DNA of 49,664 bases from JBBRWO01 sp964388455 (GTDB lineage: Bacteria; Actinomycetota; Coriobacteriia; Anaerosomatales; JAAXUF01). Shown here in pieces: positions 7,500-16,392 of the stretch (its first letter is position 1; each line of letters opens with the position of its first letter). The notes under the pieces were generated by a model that ran no database searches, had not been told where the DNA came from, and saw only the letters and a program-made list of their open reading frames with translations. Made by a program: the position numbers and the translations under genes. The DNA lies in contig CAYMAN010000016.1 in NCBI GenBank assembly GCA_964388455.1, positions 1 through 49,664 on the forward strand. The letters are read 5' to 3'.

Positions 7500-7967
7500 C
7501 TACTGCGACAGACTCTTGCCAAGGTTCGCCATCTCGATGGCGGCCTCGCCGGCTTCCCAGCCCTTGTTGCCCGCCTTGGTACCCGCGCGCTCAACGGCCT
7601 GGTCGATGGTATCCGCAGTGATCACGCCGAACAGAACGGGCACGCCGGTGTCCATTGAGACCTTCGCCACTCCCTTGCTCACTTCCGATGACACGTACTC
7701 GAAGTGCGGTGTGCCACCACGAATGACAACGCCCAGGGCGATGACCGCGTCGTAGCGGCCGGAAGCCGCAAGCTTGCCGGCGACCATCGGGATCTCAAAC
7801 GCGCCGGGAACCCACGCAACATCGACGTCGTCGGCGGAGACTCCGTGGCGTACCAAAGCGTCCTGAGCACCGGAGAGAAGACGGCTGCTGAGCAGCTCGT
7901 TGAAGCGCGCAACGACAATCCCGAACTTCAGACCGGTTCCGACCAGATGACCTTCGAATGTACTCAT
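7500..7967 (-). CDS. ribH: 6,7-dimethyl-8-ribityllumazine synthase
   Basis: A 155-residue lumazine synthase that condenses the ribitylamino-pyrimidine with 3,4-dihydroxy-2-butanone 4-phosphate, the penultimate riboflavin step. Family segments are present: VVARFNE near residue 20, WVPGAFEIP near 52, ALGVVIRGGTPHFEYV near 78 and a C-terminal AGNKGWEAGEAAIEM. It overlaps ribBA by 4 nt and is the last gene before the terminator hairpin. Confidence 0.97.
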   Translation of the reverse strand: MSTFEGHLVGTGLKFGIVVARFNELLSSRLLSGAQDALVRHGVSADDVDVAWVPGAFEIPMVAGKLAASGRYDAVIALGVVIRGGTPHFEYVSSEVSKGVAKVSMDTGVPVLFGVITADTIDQAVERAGTKAGNKGWEAGEAAIEMANLGKSLSQ

Positions 7968-9232
7968 GACTGACTTCCCTTCTCGGCGGGGATTGCATCC
8001 CCAAGCGACAGTGTGTGGTTCAGCTTGTCCTTCTTGGTGCGGAGGTACTTGATGTTCGTTTCACACGATTCGACCTCGAGCGGTACCTGCTGGGTGATGG
8101 TGAGACCGTATCCCTCTAGTCCGACGATCTTGCGAGGGTTGTTGGTGAGCAGTCGGATCGACTTGAGGCCGAGGTCGCACAGGATCTGCGCGCCGATCCC
8201 GTAATCCCTCAGGTCAGCCGAGAAACCGAGAGCCTCGTTGGCTTCCACCGTGTCGGCGCCTTGCTCTTGCAGCTCGTACGCCTTCAGCTTGTTAGCCAGA
8301 CCGATGCCGCGACCCTCGTGCCCGACGATGTAGAGGACGACACCCGCCCCTGCTTCCTGGACCAACCGCATGGCTTCCTCGAGCTGTGCGCCGCAGTCAC
8401 AGCGCAGCGAGTGGAACACGTCGCCGGTCAGGCACTCGGAATGGACGCGTACGAGCACATCTTCCTTGCCCGCGACGTCGCCGACGACAAGCGCCATATG
8501 CGTACGGTCATCGACAAAGCTACGGAATCCGTAGCCAACGAACTCACCGAAGCGTGTGGGCAACGCGACGCGCGACTCTCTGACGACCAACCGCTCGGTT
8601 CGACGGCGGTAGCGGATCAGGTCGGCCACGGTGACCATGAGCAGACCGTGTTCGGCTGCGAACTTCTCCAGCTCGGGCCGGCGGGCCATCGTGCCGTCCT
8701 CGTTCATGATCTCGCAGATGACGCCTGCCGGTGTCAGGCCGGCGAGACGTGCGAGGTCGACGGCCGCCTCGGTGTGACCGGCACGCTCCAAGACCCCACC
8801 GGGACGCGCCCGCAGCGGGAACACATGCCCGGGCATCGAGATGTCATCAGGAGTGGAGTCGCCTGAGATCGCCGTGGTGATGGTGACGGCTCTGTCAGCC
8901 GCCGAGATGCCGGTTGTGATCTTGCCCTTGGCACCGATCGAGCAGTGAAACGCCGTGCCTTGCTCGGACGTGTTCTCCTCGGCCATGGGCGGGATGCCGA
9001 GGGCGTCGAGACGCTCGCCGGTCAGCGGCATGCAGATCAGACCGCGGCCGTGGCGGGCCATGAAGTTGACCGCCTCGGGCGTGACGAGCTCGGCGGCCAT
9101 GACGAGGTCGCCTTCGTTCTCGCGGTCCTCGTCGTCGACGACCACGAGCATGCGCCCGGCCGCGATCTCGGCGATGCCGTCCTCGATGGATGAGAATGGT
9201 GCGTGGGTGTCAGCAGCGTTCACGATGCTCAC
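7964..9232 (-). CDS. ribBA: Bifunctional DHBP synthase / GTP cyclohydrolase II
   Basis: A 422-residue two-domain enzyme. Residues 1-205 are DHBP synthase, with the acidic signature DDEDRENEGD at 33-42; residues 206-422 are GTP cyclohydrolase II with zinc ligands Cys267, Cys278 and Cys280 (HSECLTGD and LRCDCG) and GHEGRGIGL. Together they make both precursors of the pathway, from ribulose 5-phosphate and GTP. Both active sites look intact. The GTG start overlaps the ribE stop as GTGA. Confidence 0.97.
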   Translation of the reverse strand: MSIVNAADTHAPFSSIEDGIAEIAAGRMLVVVDDEDRENEGDLVMAAELVTPEAVNFMARHGRGLICMPLTGERLDALGIPPMAEENTSEQGTAFHCSIGAKGKITTGISAADRAVTITTAISGDSTPDDISMPGHVFPLRARPGGVLERAGHTEAAVDLARLAGLTPAGVICEIMNEDGTMARRPELEKFAAEHGLLMVTVADLIRYRRRTERLVVRESRVALPTRFGEFVGYGFRSFVDDRTHMALVVGDVAGKEDVLVRVHSECLTGDVFHSLRCDCGAQLEEAMRLVQEAGAGVVLYIVGHEGRGIGLANKLKAYELQEQGADTVEANEALGFSADLRDYGIGAQILCDLGLKSIRLLTNNPRKIVGLEGYGLTITQQVPLEVESCETNIKYLRTKKDKLNHTLSLGDAIPAEKGSQS

Positions 9233-9897
9233 TTTCCGTCTGCGAAGTCGCGGAGCATGTCGCCCAGCCCGCGGCGCGCCTCAGTCGCGGGGCCGTCTCC
9301 GGCGCTGGAGTAGAGATCGACGAAGCGTTTGACGTACTTGGCCATGACGTCGACTTCGACGTTGACGGCAGACCCGATCGCCTTGTCCTTCAGGGTGGTG
9401 ATCTCCTCGGTGTGAGGAACCACTGCGGCGGCGAAACTCTCGCCCCGAATCTGAGCGACCGTCAGCGAGATACCGTCGATCGCGACCGATCCCTTGGCGA
9501 CGATGTATTCCATGAGTGATGGGGGTACCTGGAACTGGTAGACGGTCGAGTTGCCGGCCGGGTGGCGAAGCAGCAGCCGACCCATGCCCTCGATGTGCCC
9601 GGTGACCATGTGCCCGCCGAGCCGATCCGAGAGGCGCAGCGCGCGCTCGAGGTTCACCTTGGTGCCCTGCCGAGCGGTGCCGAGCGTGGTCTTGGTCAGC
9701 GTCTCTTCGCTCACATCGGCGACGAAGGCGCCGCGAGCGAAGTTCGCGATGGTGAGGCATGCGCCGTCGACGGCGACCGAGTCGCCCAAGGCCATGTCGC
9801 GACCGAACTCGGGTGCGTAGATCTCCATCTGCGCACCTCCGCCTGCTCGATCGACCCGGGTGATGATTCCCTGCGTTTCGATGAGTCCCGTGAACAT
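9229..9897 (-). CDS. ribE: Riboflavin synthase alpha chain
   Basis: A 222-residue protein with two lumazine-binding barrels. Each begins with the family hallmark: MFTGLIETQG at residue 1 and MVTGHIEGMG at residue 97. It dismutates two lumazine molecules into riboflavin and the ribitylamino-pyrimidine recycled by RibH. ATG 9897 is the start because family members begin MFTG; a longer frame to 10287 lies antisense-like over ribD and is rejected. It is 16 nt after ribD and overlaps ribBA by 4 nt. Confidence 0.97.
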   Translation of the reverse strand: MFTGLIETQGIITRVDRAGGGAQMEIYAPEFGRDMALGDSVAVDGACLTIANFARGAFVADVSEETLTKTTLGTARQGTKVNLERALRLSDRLGGHMVTGHIEGMGRLLLRHPAGNSTVYQFQVPPSLMEYIVAKGSVAIDGISLTVAQIRGESFAAAVVPHTEEITTLKDKAIGSAVNVEVDVMAKYVKRFVDLYSSAGDGPATEARRGLGDMLRDFADGK

Positions 9898-9913
9898 CGG
9901 GTTCGTTCCTCTC

Positions 9914-11044
9914 CTACTCGGCGTGTGAGCGCGTCTCGGCGCTCCACACGGTGACTGACACGTCTGACACGATACCCGCTTCAACGGGCCTGAAACGAGG
10001 CGACAGGGCCTCTCCGACACTATCTGCCGCGCCTTGATACATCGCGAGCGCGTCGCGCCCGCCCATTCCGCCTGCCTGAACCACGATGAGTTCATCGAGA
10101 GCCGAGCTCTCGAGTAGTGCTGTGAGGAGCCTGGGGCCCGTCTCGACCAAGAGCTCGCCGACACCGTGCGCCGCCAGCGCACGCCACGCGGCTGCGATGC
10201 CGTCTGCGGCTTTCCAGCGGAGGATTCCTGCGGATGGCCTGAGCGAACGGAGCTCGCCGTCGGACACAAGATCCGACGCAAGAACAAGCGTCGGTGCCGC
10301 GGAACTCGTGAATACGGAGGCGTCAGCCGGCGGCAGCGTCCGATGCACGAGAACCACTCGAAGCGGCTGCTTCTCTGCGAGCGTACCCTTGGCGTTGCGG
10401 ACTGTCAGAGCAGGATCATCGGCGATCACGGTCGCCGCCGATACGCAGACCGCATCACACGCAGCCCGCAGGTCGCGCGTCACCTGTGCGCCGTCCGGAC
10501 CGGTGATAGTTGCGCGCATGCCCGGCTCGAACGCGACCTTGCCGTCGATCGTCGCACCGACCTTCACGCGGACCTGAGGTAGCCCGTGTGCGAGACGCTT
10601 GAGCCATCCTGTGTTGAGGTCTGCGAACGGCGAAGAATCATCGGCGAACTCAACGGTGATTCCTGCGGCGCGAAGTACATCGGCGCCACCCGCGGCGTCG
10701 CGGTTGGGATCAGGCATGCCGATGAACACCCGCGATACCCCGGCAGCGATGAGCGCCTCGGTGCACTGCGGGGTCTTGCCGTGATGCGCGCAGGGTTCGA
10801 GGGTGACGTACACATCGGCGTCGCGAGCAGCGGAGCCTGCGGCAGCAAGTGCGAAGACCTCTGCATGCGCCTCGCCGGCACGCGGATGATAGCCCTCGCC
10901 GACAATGCGATCCGCAGACACGATGACGCAGCCGACGATCGGGTTGGGCCATGCGGAACCAGCACCGCGAGAGGCGAGCTCGATAGCTCGAGCGAAGAAC
11001 GGGTCAGAGACCCGAGATGAGGCGTCTGAGAACAAACGCGGCAT
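9914..11044 (-). CDS. ribD: Bifunctional pyrimidine deaminase/reductase RibD
   Basis: A 376-residue enzyme. The N-terminal deaminase has the zinc site His60-Ala-Glu62 plus Cys85 (PCAHHGK) and Cys94; residues from about 155 form the NADPH reductase, with KVGATIDGKVA and LVETGPRLLTALL. It carries out the second and third steps after GTP cyclohydrolase II. It is the first gene of ribD-ribE-ribBA-ribH, and its ribosome binding site is part of the FMN riboswitch. Confidence 0.97.
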   Translation of the reverse strand: MPRLFSDASSRVSDPFFARAIELASRGAGSAWPNPIVGCVIVSADRIVGEGYHPRAGEAHAEVFALAAAGSAARDADVYVTLEPCAHHGKTPQCTEALIAAGVSRVFIGMPDPNRDAAGGADVLRAAGITVEFADDSSPFADLNTGWLKRLAHGLPQVRVKVGATIDGKVAFEPGMRATITGPDGAQVTRDLRAACDAVCVSAATVIADDPALTVRNAKGTLAEKQPLRVVLVHRTLPPADASVFTSSAAPTLVLASDLVSDGELRSLRPSAGILRWKAADGIAAAWRALAAHGVGELLVETGPRLLTALLESSALDELIVVQAGGMGGRDALAMYQGAADSVGEALSPRFRPVEAGIVSDVSVTVWSAETRSHAE

Positions 11045-11056
11045 AGTGCGAACGAC

Positions 11057-11174
11057 CTTCCTTCTCCCATCCGGACTCTAACCGTCGGCCCCGGAATCTC
11101 ACCGAGTCGGCCCCGTCGCCGGGGTTCGCGGGCTGTCACCGCCGGTGGGGAATCTCACCCCGCCCTGAAGAAAG
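11057..11174 (-). promoter_or_regulatory. FMN riboswitch (RFN element) controlling ribD
   Basis: Read on the minus strand the conserved core elements occur in order: AGGGCGGGGTGAGATTCCCC, ACCGGCGGTGACAGCCCGCG, a variable hairpin, GGTGAGATTCCGGGGCCGAC, then AGTCCGGATGGGAGAAGG. FMN binding should switch off the rib operon. P1 pairs 11167-11174 with 11057-11064, and that 3' strand (GAAGGAAG) is the ribD Shine-Dalgarno sequence. This suggests direct translational occlusion rather than a separate expression platform (inference from the fold). Confidence 0.95.
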
Positions 11175-11182
11175 CACGATTC

Positions 11183-11219
11183 AGTATAGCGCAGGCGTTC
11201 GCGGAGTAGCGCGAGCCTG
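11183..11219 (-). promoter_or_regulatory. Probable rib promoter -10 and upstream hairpin
   Basis: TATACT at 11183-11188 (minus strand) would start transcription near 11176, right at the aptamer's first base. No good -35 hexamer is visible. Upstream, 11192-11203 pairs with 11210-11219 (CAGGC and TCGCG arms with a 2-nt bulge), which may serve as a weak terminator for rpe 38 nt away. Both roles are tentative. Confidence 0.4.
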
Positions 11220-11256
11220 AAGATGTGGTCGATTCAGAACGAACTACGGCAGGCGC

Positions 11257-11979
11257 TCAGTCTGCAGAGCACTCATCCTCGGCAGACATCTGCTCGCGCC
11301 GGATCATGGCACCGGCTTGCGCGGCAGCCCGAATCTCAGCGATCGAAGTAGCGGGATCCTCCGAGCAGTACACCGCGTTGCCGGCGACGAGGCAGGTCGC
11401 GCCCGCCGCTCCGACTCTGGCTGCGGTCTCGGCGTTGATGCCGCCGTCGACCTGGATGATCGGATCGAGCCCAAGCTGGTCACACATCCAGCGAAGCTCC
11501 GCGACCTTGTCAACGCTGCGCTCGATGAACGACTGGCCGCCGAAGCCGGGATTCACGCTCATGATCAGCACCATGTCGACCAAAGCGAGCACCTCGACCA
11601 GCGAGTCCACAGGTGTGCCCGGGTTCACCGAGACACCAGGACGGGCGCCCGCCGCGCGGATGACACCCAGAGTCCGATGCAGATGTGGCGAAGCTTCAGC
11701 GTGCACCGTGACCATGTCGGCACCGGCGTCGAGGTACCAGCCGATGGTGGCGTCCACGTTGTCGATCATGAGGTGGACGTCGAGCGGCTTGGTCGCGATG
11801 CGCTTGAGCGCCTTGATGACCGGCGGTCCGATGGTGAGGTTGGGAACGAAGTGACCGTCCATCACGTCCACGTGAATGAGATCAGCTCCACCGGCCTCGA
11901 TCATCTCGATTTCCTCGGCCAGTCTGGTGAAGTCCGCTGAAAGGATCGATGGTGCAATGAGAATGCGGTCGTCGTTCAC
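11257..11979 (-). CDS. rpe: Ribulose-phosphate 3-epimerase
   Basis: A 240-residue TIM-barrel epimerase interconverting ribulose 5-phosphate and xylulose 5-phosphate in the pentose phosphate pathway. Family segments visible: IAPSILSADF near residue 8, HVDVMDGHFVPN near 36, VHLMI, VNPGFGGQ and VDGGIN. GTG 11979 has GGAGG five bases upstream. It ends just before the rib regulatory region; ribulose 5-phosphate is also the RibB substrate, though the riboswitch separates the two units. Confidence 0.96.
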   Translation of the reverse strand: MNDDRILIAPSILSADFTRLAEEIEMIEAGGADLIHVDVMDGHFVPNLTIGPPVIKALKRIATKPLDVHLMIDNVDATIGWYLDAGADMVTVHAEASPHLHRTLGVIRAAGARPGVSVNPGTPVDSLVEVLALVDMVLIMSVNPGFGGQSFIERSVDKVAELRWMCDQLGLDPIIQVDGGINAETAARVGAAGATCLVAGNAVYCSEDPATSIAEIRAAAQAGAMIRREQMSAEDECSAD

Positions 11980-12005
11980 GTGGACCTCCGGGTGGTGAGT
12001 GGTGA

Positions 12006-13022
12006 CTAGTCGTCGATGAGTCCGAGGCCGTGCAGTTCATCGCGCGCACCCCTGCCCAGCAACGCCTGCTCGGCGCTGGCAACGGGGATGGCGTCGTACA
12101 GGATGGCGCGAACCTGTTGTGTGATGGGAAGCTCGAGACCCTTGCGCTTGGCGAGCTCGTCGACGGTGATACAGGCCAGCGCTCCCTCGGCGACCATGTG
12201 CGTCTCGTCATAGAACTGCTGCATCGTGCCGCCCTTGGCGATCATCTCACCGAGGTTGCGATTACGCGAGTGACGCGAGGTGCACGTCGCAATGAGGTCA
12301 CCCATGCCCGCGAGACCCATGTAGGTCAGCGGGTTGGCGCCCATGGCGGCGCCCAGTCGGCTCATCTCGGCGAGTCCACGAGTCATGAGGGTAGCTTTGG
12401 TGTTGTCGCCGTAGCCGAGTCCGTCACTGATTCCTGCTCCGATGGCGACGATGTTCTTGCTCGCGCCGGCCAACTCGACCCCGACGACGTCAGGATTGGT
12501 GTAGACGCGGAAGAACGGCGTCATGAAGACATCTTGGAACAGTTCGCCGATCTTGGGCTCGTAAGCCGCGACGACGGTTGCCGACGGCACGCCCCGCGAG
12601 ACCTCCTCGGCATGGTTGGGGCCCGAGAGGCCAGCGATACGTGCGCGATTGCTGAAGACGTCCTCGAGCACCTCGGTCATGAGGAGGTTGGAGTCGCCCT
12701 CAACGCCCTTGGACAGGATGACGACAGGGGTGTCGGCTCCGAGAAACGGCTTCATAGCCTCCGCGGAGCTGCGAACGCCGATGGATGGCGTGACCATGAC
12801 GACCGCTTCCGCGCCGAACAGCGCCTGCTCCATGTCGTGTGACGCGAAGACGGTCGGGTCGAGCACAACCTCCGGGAGATACATGGGGTTGCGGTGGTTG
12901 GCGTTGATCCCCTCGGCGATCTCCGTTTCACGAGACCAGACTCTGACCTCGTGGCCCTTTCCGCCGAGCATCCACGACACAGCCGTGCCCCACGAGCCGG
13001 CCCCGATGACTGAGACGCGCAT
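12006..13022 (-). CDS. gpsA: Glycerol-3-phosphate dehydrogenase [NAD(P)+]
   Basis: A 338-residue dehydrogenase that reduces dihydroxyacetone phosphate to sn-glycerol 3-phosphate for phospholipid synthesis. The dinucleotide-binding loop GAGSWGTA lies at residues 7-14; LSKGVEG and GASKNIVAIGAG carry the catalytic lysines. ATG 13022 overlaps the plsY stop by one base (TGATG), and the protein then begins at the standard MRVSVIGAG. It supplies the substrate for PlsY encoded immediately upstream. Confidence 0.96.
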   Translation of the reverse strand: MRVSVIGAGSWGTAVSWMLGGKGHEVRVWSRETEIAEGINANHRNPMYLPEVVLDPTVFASHDMEQALFGAEAVVMVTPSIGVRSSAEAMKPFLGADTPVVILSKGVEGDSNLLMTEVLEDVFSNRARIAGLSGPNHAEEVSRGVPSATVVAAYEPKIGELFQDVFMTPFFRVYTNPDVVGVELAGASKNIVAIGAGISDGLGYGDNTKATLMTRGLAEMSRLGAAMGANPLTYMGLAGMGDLIATCTSRHSRNRNLGEMIAKGGTMQQFYDETHMVAEGALACITVDELAKRKGLELPITQQVRAILYDAIPVASAEQALLGRGARDELHGLGLIDD

Positions 13023-13684
13023 CAGCTGGCATCCTTTCCCCGTGCAGCCGAGCCTCGGCCGCGAAATGAGATCTTCGATTCCTCGCCGCGCACGATGCGG
13101 ACGATGTTGGTGCGGTGTCGCCAGATGACCAGCGCTGCAATGCCGAACGAGAAGGCGATGATCGGCCAGTCTCCAGGGTAGAACAGCAGGCACAGCAGCG
13201 GGTACTCAGCTGCGATTATGACCGAACCCAGTGACACGATGCGCACCAGCAGCACGAGGATGATGAAACTGCCCAGGAGGAAGGGCCACGGGGCTGGCGT
13301 GAGCACGAGCAACGCGCCGGCGGCGGTTGCAACGCCCTTGCCTCCGGCGAAGCGGATGTAGGGCGAGTACGAGTGCCCGATGACCGCGGCCACGGTAGCG
13401 GCGATCATCGCCCACTCCTGCAGAAGCTCGGTCTGACCGTTGAAGAGGAGGTATGCGAAACCCACCGCCGCTGAGCCCTTCAGAAGATCGAGCAGCAGTG
13501 TCGCACTCCCCGCCTTCGCGCCAAGGGCGCGGAACACGTTGGTCGCACCAAGGTTGCCGGAGCCGTGCAGACGCACGTCAATTCGGTAGAAGCGCAGACC
13601 GATTATGAGAGCGAACGGAACGCCGCCCAGCAGATAGGCCACAGCGACCACCGCGACAAAGCGGATGATGATCTCGGCGATCAT
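13022..13684 (-). CDS. plsY: Acyl-phosphate:glycerol-3-phosphate acyltransferase
   Basis: A 220-residue integral membrane enzyme with several hydrophobic segments. Conserved loops are visible: HGSGNLGATNVFR near residue 40, IGHSYSPYIRFAGGKGVAT near 102, and a C-terminal WRHRTNIVRI. It transfers an acyl group from acyl phosphate to glycerol 3-phosphate, starting phosphatidic acid synthesis; the second acylation is provided by the plsC-like gene 4 kb upstream. Confidence 0.96.
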   Translation of the reverse strand: MIAEIIIRFVAVVAVAYLLGGVPFALIIGLRFYRIDVRLHGSGNLGATNVFRALGAKAGSATLLLDLLKGSAAVGFAYLLFNGQTELLQEWAMIAATVAAVIGHSYSPYIRFAGGKGVATAAGALLVLTPAPWPFLLGSFIILVLLVRIVSLGSVIIAAEYPLLCLLFYPGDWPIIAFSFGIAALVIWRHRTNIVRIVRGEESKISFRGRGSAARGKDAS

Positions 13685-13693
13685 GGGATCGAG

Positions 13694-15010
13694 TTACCTC
13701 GAGTCCTTCTTGCGGAACTTGAGGACGATCGGCGTGCCGACGAGATCGAACCGCTCGCGAAGCCTGTTCTCCAGATAGCGACGGAAGCTGTCGTCCACGA
13801 GCTGCGGGTGATTGGCGAAGAACGTGAAGCCCGGGGGCTCGGTGCGCGTCTGCGTCACGTAGTTCAGGCGCAGTGTCATCGAGCCGTGGCTCACGGTGTG
13901 ACCGAAGTCGCGCAGCTCGGTGAGGAGCTTGTTGAGCTGGCTGGTCGAGATCTCCTGGGTGTAGTTGCGATACGCGGTATCCACCGCAGGCCAGATCTTG
14001 TCGACGCCCTTGCCGGTCAGCGCGCTGATACGCAGCACCGGCGCATACCCAACAAAGCCGAGACGCTCTTCGACGCGGGTCGAGATGGCTTCCTTGGCCT
14101 CGGGTCCGTCGACGACATCCCACTTGTTGAGCACGATGACCATCGCACATCCGCGCTCGGCGGCGAAGTTTGCAACGCGCTGGTCCTGGTCGGTGAGTCC
14201 GATGGTGCCGTCGATGACCAGCAGCGCGACCTGCGCGCGGTCGATGGCGCGCATGGCGCGAACGAAGCCGTAGTACTCGACGTCCTCGTCGATGTTGGCC
14301 TTGCGTCGGATGCCGGCCGTGTCCACGAGCCGATACCGCACGCCGTCACGCTCCACGAGCATGTCGATGGCGTCGCGAGTGGTGCCAGCAACATCCGAGA
14401 CGATCGCACGCTCAACGCCGGTCATCTTGTTGAGCAGCGACGACTTGCCGGCATTCGGACGACCGATGATCGCGACGTCGATGACGTCCTCTTCGACCTC
14501 CGGCTCAACCTCGGGCAGCGCTGCGACGATCTCGTCGAGAATGTCGCCGGTGCCGTTGCCGTGCGTTGCCGAGACAGGCCACGGCTGGCCGAGCCCGAGC
14601 GCCCAGAACTCATGCGCGTCGTCATCTCGGCCGGGGGTGTCCATCTTGTTGACCGCGAGGAACGTCGGCGTCTGCGACTTATTGAGGATGCGTGCGACCT
14701 CTTCGTCTTCGGGCGTCATGCCGCTCTTGCCGTCGACGAGAAACACGATCGCGTCGGCTTCCGCGGCTGCCATGAATGCCTGGGCGCGAATCGATGACTG
14801 GAACTGGTCTGCGGTCTTGCCCGACTCGATACCGCCGGTATCGATGAGCATGAATTCGACGCCGTTCCAGTCTGCCCTGTGATAGCTGCGGTCACGGGTT
14901 ACGCCACGAGCCTCGTGGACGATTGCCTCGGTACCTTGGGTGATACGGTTCACGAACGTCGATTTGCCCACGTTGGGGCGTCCGACGACAGCAACGATTG
15001 GTAGCGCCAT
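13694..15010 (-). CDS. der: GTPase Der (EngA), ribosome assembly
   Basis: A 438-residue protein with two tandem GTPase domains followed by a KH-like domain. P-loops are GRPNVGKS at about residue 10 and GRPNAGKS near 184; DTGG and DTAG switch motifs and NKMD/NKWD specificity motifs occur in each domain. Der is required for maturation of the large ribosomal subunit. It lies between the DUF512 gene and plsY-gpsA, a neighbourhood shared with many Firmicutes. Confidence 0.97.
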   Translation of the reverse strand: MALPIVAVVGRPNVGKSTFVNRITQGTEAIVHEARGVTRDRSYHRADWNGVEFMLIDTGGIESGKTADQFQSSIRAQAFMAAAEADAIVFLVDGKSGMTPEDEEVARILNKSQTPTFLAVNKMDTPGRDDDAHEFWALGLGQPWPVSATHGNGTGDILDEIVAALPEVEPEVEEDVIDVAIIGRPNAGKSSLLNKMTGVERAIVSDVAGTTRDAIDMLVERDGVRYRLVDTAGIRRKANIDEDVEYYGFVRAMRAIDRAQVALLVIDGTIGLTDQDQRVANFAAERGCAMVIVLNKWDVVDGPEAKEAISTRVEERLGFVGYAPVLRISALTGKGVDKIWPAVDTAYRNYTQEISTSQLNKLLTELRDFGHTVSHGSMTLRLNYVTQTRTEPPGFTFFANHPQLVDDSFRRYLENRLRERFDLVGTPIVLKFRKKDSR

Positions 15011-15030
15011 GGGCGCGTCACTCCTTCAAA

Positions 15031-16383
15031 TTAGTGCGGGGTCGCGGCAGCCTCAAGCAGTCCGCCGAGCAGCCCGCCGGCGTCACAGGATATCAGACGT
15101 ACATCCCTAAGGGTTCGCATACCCAGTTCAGCAGCGGGAACATCGTCAAGCAACAGGCCATCTGCGTTGCTGACCACGTCAGGAACGAGCGCGATCGTGT
15201 CGGGCGGGAGCGCAGAGATGGCGGGGATCAGATCCGTCGCCGTAAGAAGACCGGTGACGCTGACGTTTCCCCCGAAGAAGCTGTTCTGGACGGCTAGAAC
15301 GCTTGGCTGGGTCTGCCCGGATGCGAGCATCTCGATCAACCGGGTGAGAACCGGCGCGAACAGCGTGCCGGTGACGATCGTGACAGGAGAAGACATACCG
15401 GCAATCGCTGCCGTGAGCTCGTCTGCAATAGACGAGGCGTCGTCGAGGTAACTGCGGACGAGCCCGATGCCGTTCTCATACTGCGGGAATCCGTCGTAAT
15501 GCTCCGCGGCAGGGAGTTCGCTTCCGGCGTTCAAATAGAACTCGTCGGCGAGATAGACCCAGCTGATACCGTCACGAGCCTGAAACGCCTTCTGCCACGG
15601 CTCGACCTGATCGATGACGGCCAGGGCAGCGGACGGGTCACCGAAGCTCGCAGAGAAGGCCTGCTGGTGCCCGGTGTAGCCCAGAGGGACGATCCCGACT
15701 GACTCGACACCCTCACGCTCCGCGAGCCACCTCAGGGAGCGCTCGAGCACCTCTCCGTCGTTGACACCGGGAACGAGAACGATCTGCACGTGCAGGTCAA
15801 TCCCGGCATCAAGAAGCTGGTCGAAGCGCTCCAGTCCTCGGTCCTCGCGGGCACAGATCAGACGTTCTCGGACATCAGCATCGACGGCGTGCAGAGACGC
15901 GTACAGCGGCGAAAGGTTCTGCTCCGCGATCCGTTCCACGTCGGGGTCTTCGAGGTTGGTGAGGCTGACGAAGTTGCCTTGCAGGAAGCTGAGGCGATAG
16001 TCGTCGTCGCGGAGGTAGAGCGCGCGGCGCAGTCCCTTGGGAAGTTGCGTCATGAAGCAGAACGCGCAGCGATTGCGACAGGTGCGAACACCGTCGAACA
16101 CCGTCTCGGAAAACGTGAGACCCCAAGGCTCGCCGGGTTCGCGGGTGAGTGTGAACTCCTCGGCCAAACCGCCAGGTTTCACAACCAGCAGGCTGGCGCA
16201 CTCAGCGTCAGCGAGCCACTGCCAGTCGATGATGTCACGCAGCGGCGAGCCATCCACGGCGCGGATCTCGTCACCCGGCTCGATGTAGGCGTTCGCGGCA
16301 GGTGAGCCGGGTGCGACCGTCGCTACGACGCCGCCGCGGGCGGCAGCAGGAATGCGGGCACCATAATCGGCGCGAGCGGACAT
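15031..16383 (-). CDS. DUF512 protein: PDZ-like plus radical SAM-like domain
   Basis: A 450-residue protein of unknown reaction. Residues 18-80 form a PDZ-like module; next comes a cysteine motif Cys102-X3-Cys106-X2-Cys109 (CRNRCAFCF), spacing typical of radical SAM [4Fe-4S] sites, then a TIM-barrel-like stretch with QGNFVSLTNL and the C-terminal DUF512 region. The family is found next to der in many anaerobes, and a link to membrane lipid or ribosome-associated functions is only suggested by neighbours. It starts 9 nt after the ispH stop. Confidence 0.85.
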   Translation of the reverse strand: MSARADYGARIPAAARGGVVATVAPGSPAANAYIEPGDEIRAVDGSPLRDIIDWQWLADAECASLLVVKPGGLAEEFTLTREPGEPWGLTFSETVFDGVRTCRNRCAFCFMTQLPKGLRRALYLRDDDYRLSFLQGNFVSLTNLEDPDVERIAEQNLSPLYASLHAVDADVRERLICAREDRGLERFDQLLDAGIDLHVQIVLVPGVNDGEVLERSLRWLAEREGVESVGIVPLGYTGHQQAFSASFGDPSAALAVIDQVEPWQKAFQARDGISWVYLADEFYLNAGSELPAAEHYDGFPQYENGIGLVRSYLDDASSIADELTAAIAGMSSPVTIVTGTLFAPVLTRLIEMLASGQTQPSVLAVQNSFFGGNVSVTGLLTATDLIPAISALPPDTIALVPDVVSNADGLLLDDVPAAELGMRTLRDVRLISCDAGGLLGGLLEAAATPH

Positions 16384-16392
16384 GACGCTCCC

